Assembly (NCBI GenBank): GCA_021813305.1
Contig: JAKALE010000013.1
Span: forward strand, 1 to 8,071
DNA length: 8,071 nucleotides
Origin: a bacterium
GTDB taxonomy: Bacteria; Patescibacteria; Paceibacteria; UBA6257; Brennerbacteraceae
Direction of reading: 5' to 3'
How positions within the stretch are numbered: position 1 is the stretch's first letter; each line of letters opens with the position of its first letter. Positions 6,065 through 8,071 of the stretch are shown one piece after another. Both the position numbers and the translations under genes were made by a program. The notes under the pieces are model-generated. The model was not told the DNA's origin and searched no databases. It was given only the letters and a program-made list of their open reading frames with translations.

Positions 6065-6622
6065 TTATTGTGTTTCCAACGCACGATGCAGACTCTTGAG
6101 CGCGCGGTGCAGGGCAACAGCAATCGCTCCAGGAGTCTTCCCTGTGATCCGGGAAATTTCAGGGATCTCGAGCTCTTCGACGAATCGCATCAAAAGCAGC
6201 GACCGCTCCTTTTCGGAAAGCGCGCCAAGCGCACGGTGCACATCCCGGGCGCGCGCGGACGCATCAAGTGCGTCGTCGAACCGCTCGGTATATGCGGGTT
6301 CATGATGCTCGCGTTCCTCTTCGGATAGGTCCGAAGCGATGTTCTTGCGCGATCGATACCAGTCAACGATACAGTTATCTGCAGTCCGGTACAAAAACGA
6401 CTTGGTATTCGAAATGGCGTTTCCCTTTTTCACATATTCCCACGTCTTGAAAAAGACCTGAGATGCCAAATCGTTCGATTCCTCACGCAGCCTCACGCGC
6501 ACGAAAATATGCGCCCATATCTTTTGGGCATATTCGTCGTACAACGCAGCAAAACCCGCTACAGTGTGCAGGTCCTGTTTCCCCTTATCGTCTGGCCTTT
6601 TTTTCGAATGATCCTGCCTCAT
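6065..6622 (-). CDS. ECF-type RNA polymerase sigma factor
   Basis: Directs RNA polymerase to a small set of promoters, usually under control of a co-encoded inhibitor. It has 185 residues with the two domains of an ECF sigma. Region 2 spans about 24-94: FAALYDEYAQKIWAHIF, then the SQVFFKTWEYV helix and FLYRTADNCIVDWYRSRKN, which matches the -10-recognising helix. An acidic linker covers about 98-127. Region 4 spans about 128-182 with LSEKERSLLLMRF and a helix-turn-helix at PEISRITGKTPGAIAVALHRAL. There is no sigma-1.1 or region 3, which fits ECF. The first 20 residues are a charged tail that could be disordered. The DUF5667 membrane protein starts four bases downstream. Autoregulation is suggested by a GGAAC motif upstream. 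I cannot place it in a numbered ECF group. Confidence 0.93.
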   Translation of the reverse strand: MRQDHSKKRPDDKGKQDLHTVAGFAALYDEYAQKIWAHIFVRVRLREESNDLASQVFFKTWEYVKKGNAISNTKSFLYRTADNCIVDWYRSRKNIASDLSEEEREHHEPAYTERFDDALDASARARDVHRALGALSEKERSLLLMRFVEELEIPEISRITGKTPGAIAVALHRALKSLHRALETQ

Positions 6623-6687
6623 ATCTACAGACGATTTAAAGGGAAATTAATTACAGTATTCTCGTAAAAATCCGAGTTCCTGAAATC
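6623..6687 (-). promoter_or_regulatory. Spacer upstream of the sigma gene with candidate ECF promoter
   Basis: The longest non-coding stretch of the window, 65 AT-rich bases between the exonuclease stop and the sigma ATG. On the minus strand GGAACT (6680-6675) resembles the GGAAC -35 used by many ECF sigmas. TACTGT (6658-6653) follows after 16 bases as a possible -10. A start near 6646 would give a leader of about 24 bases with no Shine-Dalgarno. A CGTCTG at about 6636-6631 resembles an ECF -10 but has no matching -35. No clear terminator hairpin with a U-tract is visible, so read-through from the nuclease genes is possible. Confidence 0.35.
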
Positions 6688-7407
6688 CTAGGAAAAACGA
6701 AGGAATTTTGTCCATTTTTCGTACAATTTTGCAGTCGCCTTTACGTCGTCCATGCAGTACATGGCAATTTCCTTTCCCCGTCCGGCGTAAAACGCCTCGG
6801 TCACCTTGTCTCCGGATATGTCACCTTCCTTGGGAGACGCGATCCCGAACGCACGCGCCCAAAAATGCAAACCAAGGCCTCCCCAGCGCGCGTTGTAAAA
6901 GCTAAGCTGGTCAAACAGATCAACATGCTTGAGATTGGCAGGCTGCAGGTTGAGATATCGATTGACCGCAAGATTCTTGGATGGCCTGATGCCCTGGACC
7001 GCGGATCGGAGCATGATCATCGGCACATCGAACGTGTTGCCGTTGAACGAAATGAATTCTTCATAGCGCGAAGCGTCTTCCCAGAAATGCGCAAGCAATT
7101 CCTGTTCGCTCGCGCAAGGCACATACTGCACATTGTCTTGAGCAAACGATTGCGGCTCCTTGCCCTGATAATACGCAACGCCCTTGTCCGTGTCCGGATT
7201 CATCATGCCAATACATACGATCTGGCATGTTTCCGGATAAAAGGACAAACGCTGCTTCGCCAATTCGAGTTCGGCATCGTCTTTCGCGCTTTTTTTGAAC
7301 CGGGTTTCCAGCAGCTCCTGGGTCGTCGGATCCAATTCCTCGAACTTTTCTCCCGCGGTTTCGACGTCGAACACCAATTTGTTCAGATTGCTTTGATAAG
7401 CTGCCAT
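6688..7407 (-). CDS. DnaQ-fold 3'-5' exonuclease, PolB-exonuclease-like
   Basis: Ribonuclease H-like 3'-5' exonuclease of 239 residues, resembling the stand-alone PolB exonuclease family (DNA_pol_B_exo2 type). The acidic DEDD set is visible: Exo I FDVET at 13-17 with Asp14 and Glu16, Exo II FISFNGNTFDVPMI at 118-131 with Asp127, and Exo III YCMDD at 217-221 with Tyr217 and Asp221, making it the DEDDy subtype. A charged insert of about 35 residues (20-55) separates Exo I from the next strand, as is usual for this family. There is no polymerase domain. It probably trims single-stranded 3' DNA ends in repair or replication. It starts 18 bases after the PD-(D/E)XK nuclease gene, so the two likely form an operon. 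No Shine-Dalgarno is evident before the ATG at 7407. Confidence 0.9.
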   Translation of the reverse strand: MAAYQSNLNKLVFDVETAGEKFEELDPTTQELLETRFKKSAKDDAELELAKQRLSFYPETCQIVCIGMMNPDTDKGVAYYQGKEPQSFAQDNVQYVPCASEQELLAHFWEDASRYEEFISFNGNTFDVPMIMLRSAVQGIRPSKNLAVNRYLNLQPANLKHVDLFDQLSFYNARWGGLGLHFWARAFGIASPKEGDISGDKVTEAFYAGRGKEIAMYCMDDVKATAKLYEKWTKFLRFS

Positions 7408-7425
7408 ATGTTTTTGCGATTTGAA

Positions 7426-8071
7426 TTAATATCCCAATTTTTTCAGCCAGAATTCGTTTTCCCATTCCCACAGACGCTTTGCCGCCAGGAACGCTTCATA
7501 ATCGTTTTTGAAATCGGGCAGTTCCTTGAATTCCCATTCGCCGCGCGTCTCGGACCACTCGTGATTAGAGCCGTTATGATTGTCGCGTATTTTTTCGTTG
7601 CCGCCCTTGGTCCTGCGTTTGGCACCGCATTTCAAACACACCTGCTGCTGGTCAAGGCGCAAAATCCAGCGCGTCACAACTTGCTTGCGTTCCAAATTCT
7701 CCCAGGCGTCGTCCTCCTGCAACGCGCCCATATACGCCGACGTCTGCAAACCGTAATCGCGCCAAATGCCCGACGACGTTTTCACGTCCAAAATTCCGAA
7801 CACGCCGTTGATTTCGGCAAGAATATCAATCGTGCCGGCAAACCGGTGCTTCGGGCTCCAGATGCGTTTCTCAATGCCGCCCGTCAACGGTTTTATCTCA
7901 TGGAACTGGGCGAAATCGTGGAATGCATTCACTGTCGGGGCGATCAAGGAATCCACCTTAGGTTGCTCGCCTTTCAATATCGCTTCGATCGCATTATGAA
8001 CAAGCGTTCCCTCGGTTGCCGACTTCGTGGTCATTTCCTGCGCCTGGGCAAAATTCGCCGCCTGAGCATAG
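7426..8071 (-). CDS. PD-(D/E)XK (RecB/Cas4-like) nuclease, partial, N-terminus beyond window
   Basis: The frame is open to the right edge; 214 complete residues are visible, numbered here from the edge (codon 8070-8068). An internal ATG at 8034 is possible but unlikely to be the start, because the residues before it look like the usual helix ahead of the GTLVH motif. The RecB-family nuclease signature is complete: GTLVHNAIE (His25), Glu67 in EKRIW, Asp82 in FAGTIDI, Asp95 and Lys97 in ILDVKTS, and Q109-x3-Y113 in LQTSAYMGAL. The active site thus looks intact, and DNA end processing is expected. After the core, residues 144-172 hold CLKC followed by two histidines (His165, His170), a possible zinc site not typical of these short nucleases. 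The C-terminus is an aromatic, charged helix (AAKRLWEWENEFW). The gene is followed by the exonuclease gene after 18 bases. Confidence 0.88.
   Translation of the reverse strand, partial: YAQAANFAQAQEMTTKSATEGTLVHNAIEAILKGEQPKVDSLIAPTVNAFHDFAQFHEIKPLTGGIEKRIWSPKHRFAGTIDILAEINGVFGILDVKTSSGIWRDYGLQTSAYMGALQEDDAWENLERKQVVTRWILRLDQQQVCLKCGAKRRTKGGNEKIRDNHNGSNHEWSETRGEWEFKELPDFKNDYEAFLAAKRLWEWENEFWLKKLGY

Noticed and set aside
6061..6123. Longer DUF5667 protein starting at ATG 6123
   Set aside because: The extension would lie inside the sigma region-4 coding sequence and looks unlike a protein terminus; ATG 6060 follows the sigma stop by four bases.
5666..6328. Plus-strand open frame of 220 codons
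   Set aside because: It runs antisense across both the DUF5667 and sigma genes, with an unnatural Arg/Ser/Cys-rich composition and no domain.
1..8071. Recoded TGA (Gracilibacteria/Absconditabacteria code), mobile elements, CRISPR or tRNA genes
   Set aside because: TGA ends thpR and def at the expected family lengths, and no tandem repeats, transposase, integrase or cloverleaf was seen on reading both strands.

Overview
The window looks like a compact bacterial genome segment, most probably from the Patescibacteria (Candidate Phyla Radiation). The reasons are indirect. Spacers are tiny: neighbouring genes overlap by 1 to 8 bases or sit 1 to 25 bases apart, and the longest non-coding stretch is 65 bases. 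Housekeeping proteins are short or divergent, Shine-Dalgarno sequences are mostly missing, and the ECF sigma factor plus DUF5667 pair is one I associate with Actinobacteria and CPR genomes. TGA is used as a stop by thpR and def, so this is the standard code and not the TGA-glycine code of Gracilibacteria or Absconditabacteria. Base composition looks even, near 50% GC. No rRNA, tRNA, CRISPR array, insertion sequence or integrase was seen.

Layout. (1) Bases 1-1526, minus strand: thpR (2',3'-cyclic phosphodiesterase, LigT family), then tgt one base later; tgt runs off the left edge. (2) Bases 1565-3421, plus strand: a small basic protein of unknown function, def and fmt, chained by 8-base and 4-base overlaps. 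Fmt formylates initiator Met-tRNA and Def removes the formyl group from new proteins, so this is a formyl-methionine cycle operon with an unknown first member. The two operons diverge from a 38-base spacer holding two opposed -10 boxes. (3) Bases 3418-6622, minus strand: an ECF sigma factor, a single-pass DUF5667 membrane protein, a patatin-like lipase and rsmI. fmt and rsmI converge and share the palindrome CTAG for their stop codons. (4) Bases 6688-8071, minus strand: a PD-(D/E)XK nuclease cut by the right edge, then a DnaQ/PolB-like 3'-5' exonuclease.

The most interesting block is the sigma factor - DUF5667 - patatin cluster. It has the layout of a membrane-gated transcription switch: a sigma factor, a transmembrane partner with a large outer helical domain and no zinc anti-sigma motif, and a lipid hydrolase downstream. 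A GGAAC-type -35 box lies upstream of the sigma gene and could support autoregulation. Other points for follow-up are the altered base-binding loop of Tgt, altered signature motifs and a missing C-terminal extension in RsmI, a possible zinc-binding insert in the PD-(D/E)XK nuclease, the unknown basic protein ahead of def-fmt, and several promoters so close to start codons that leaderless transcripts are likely.
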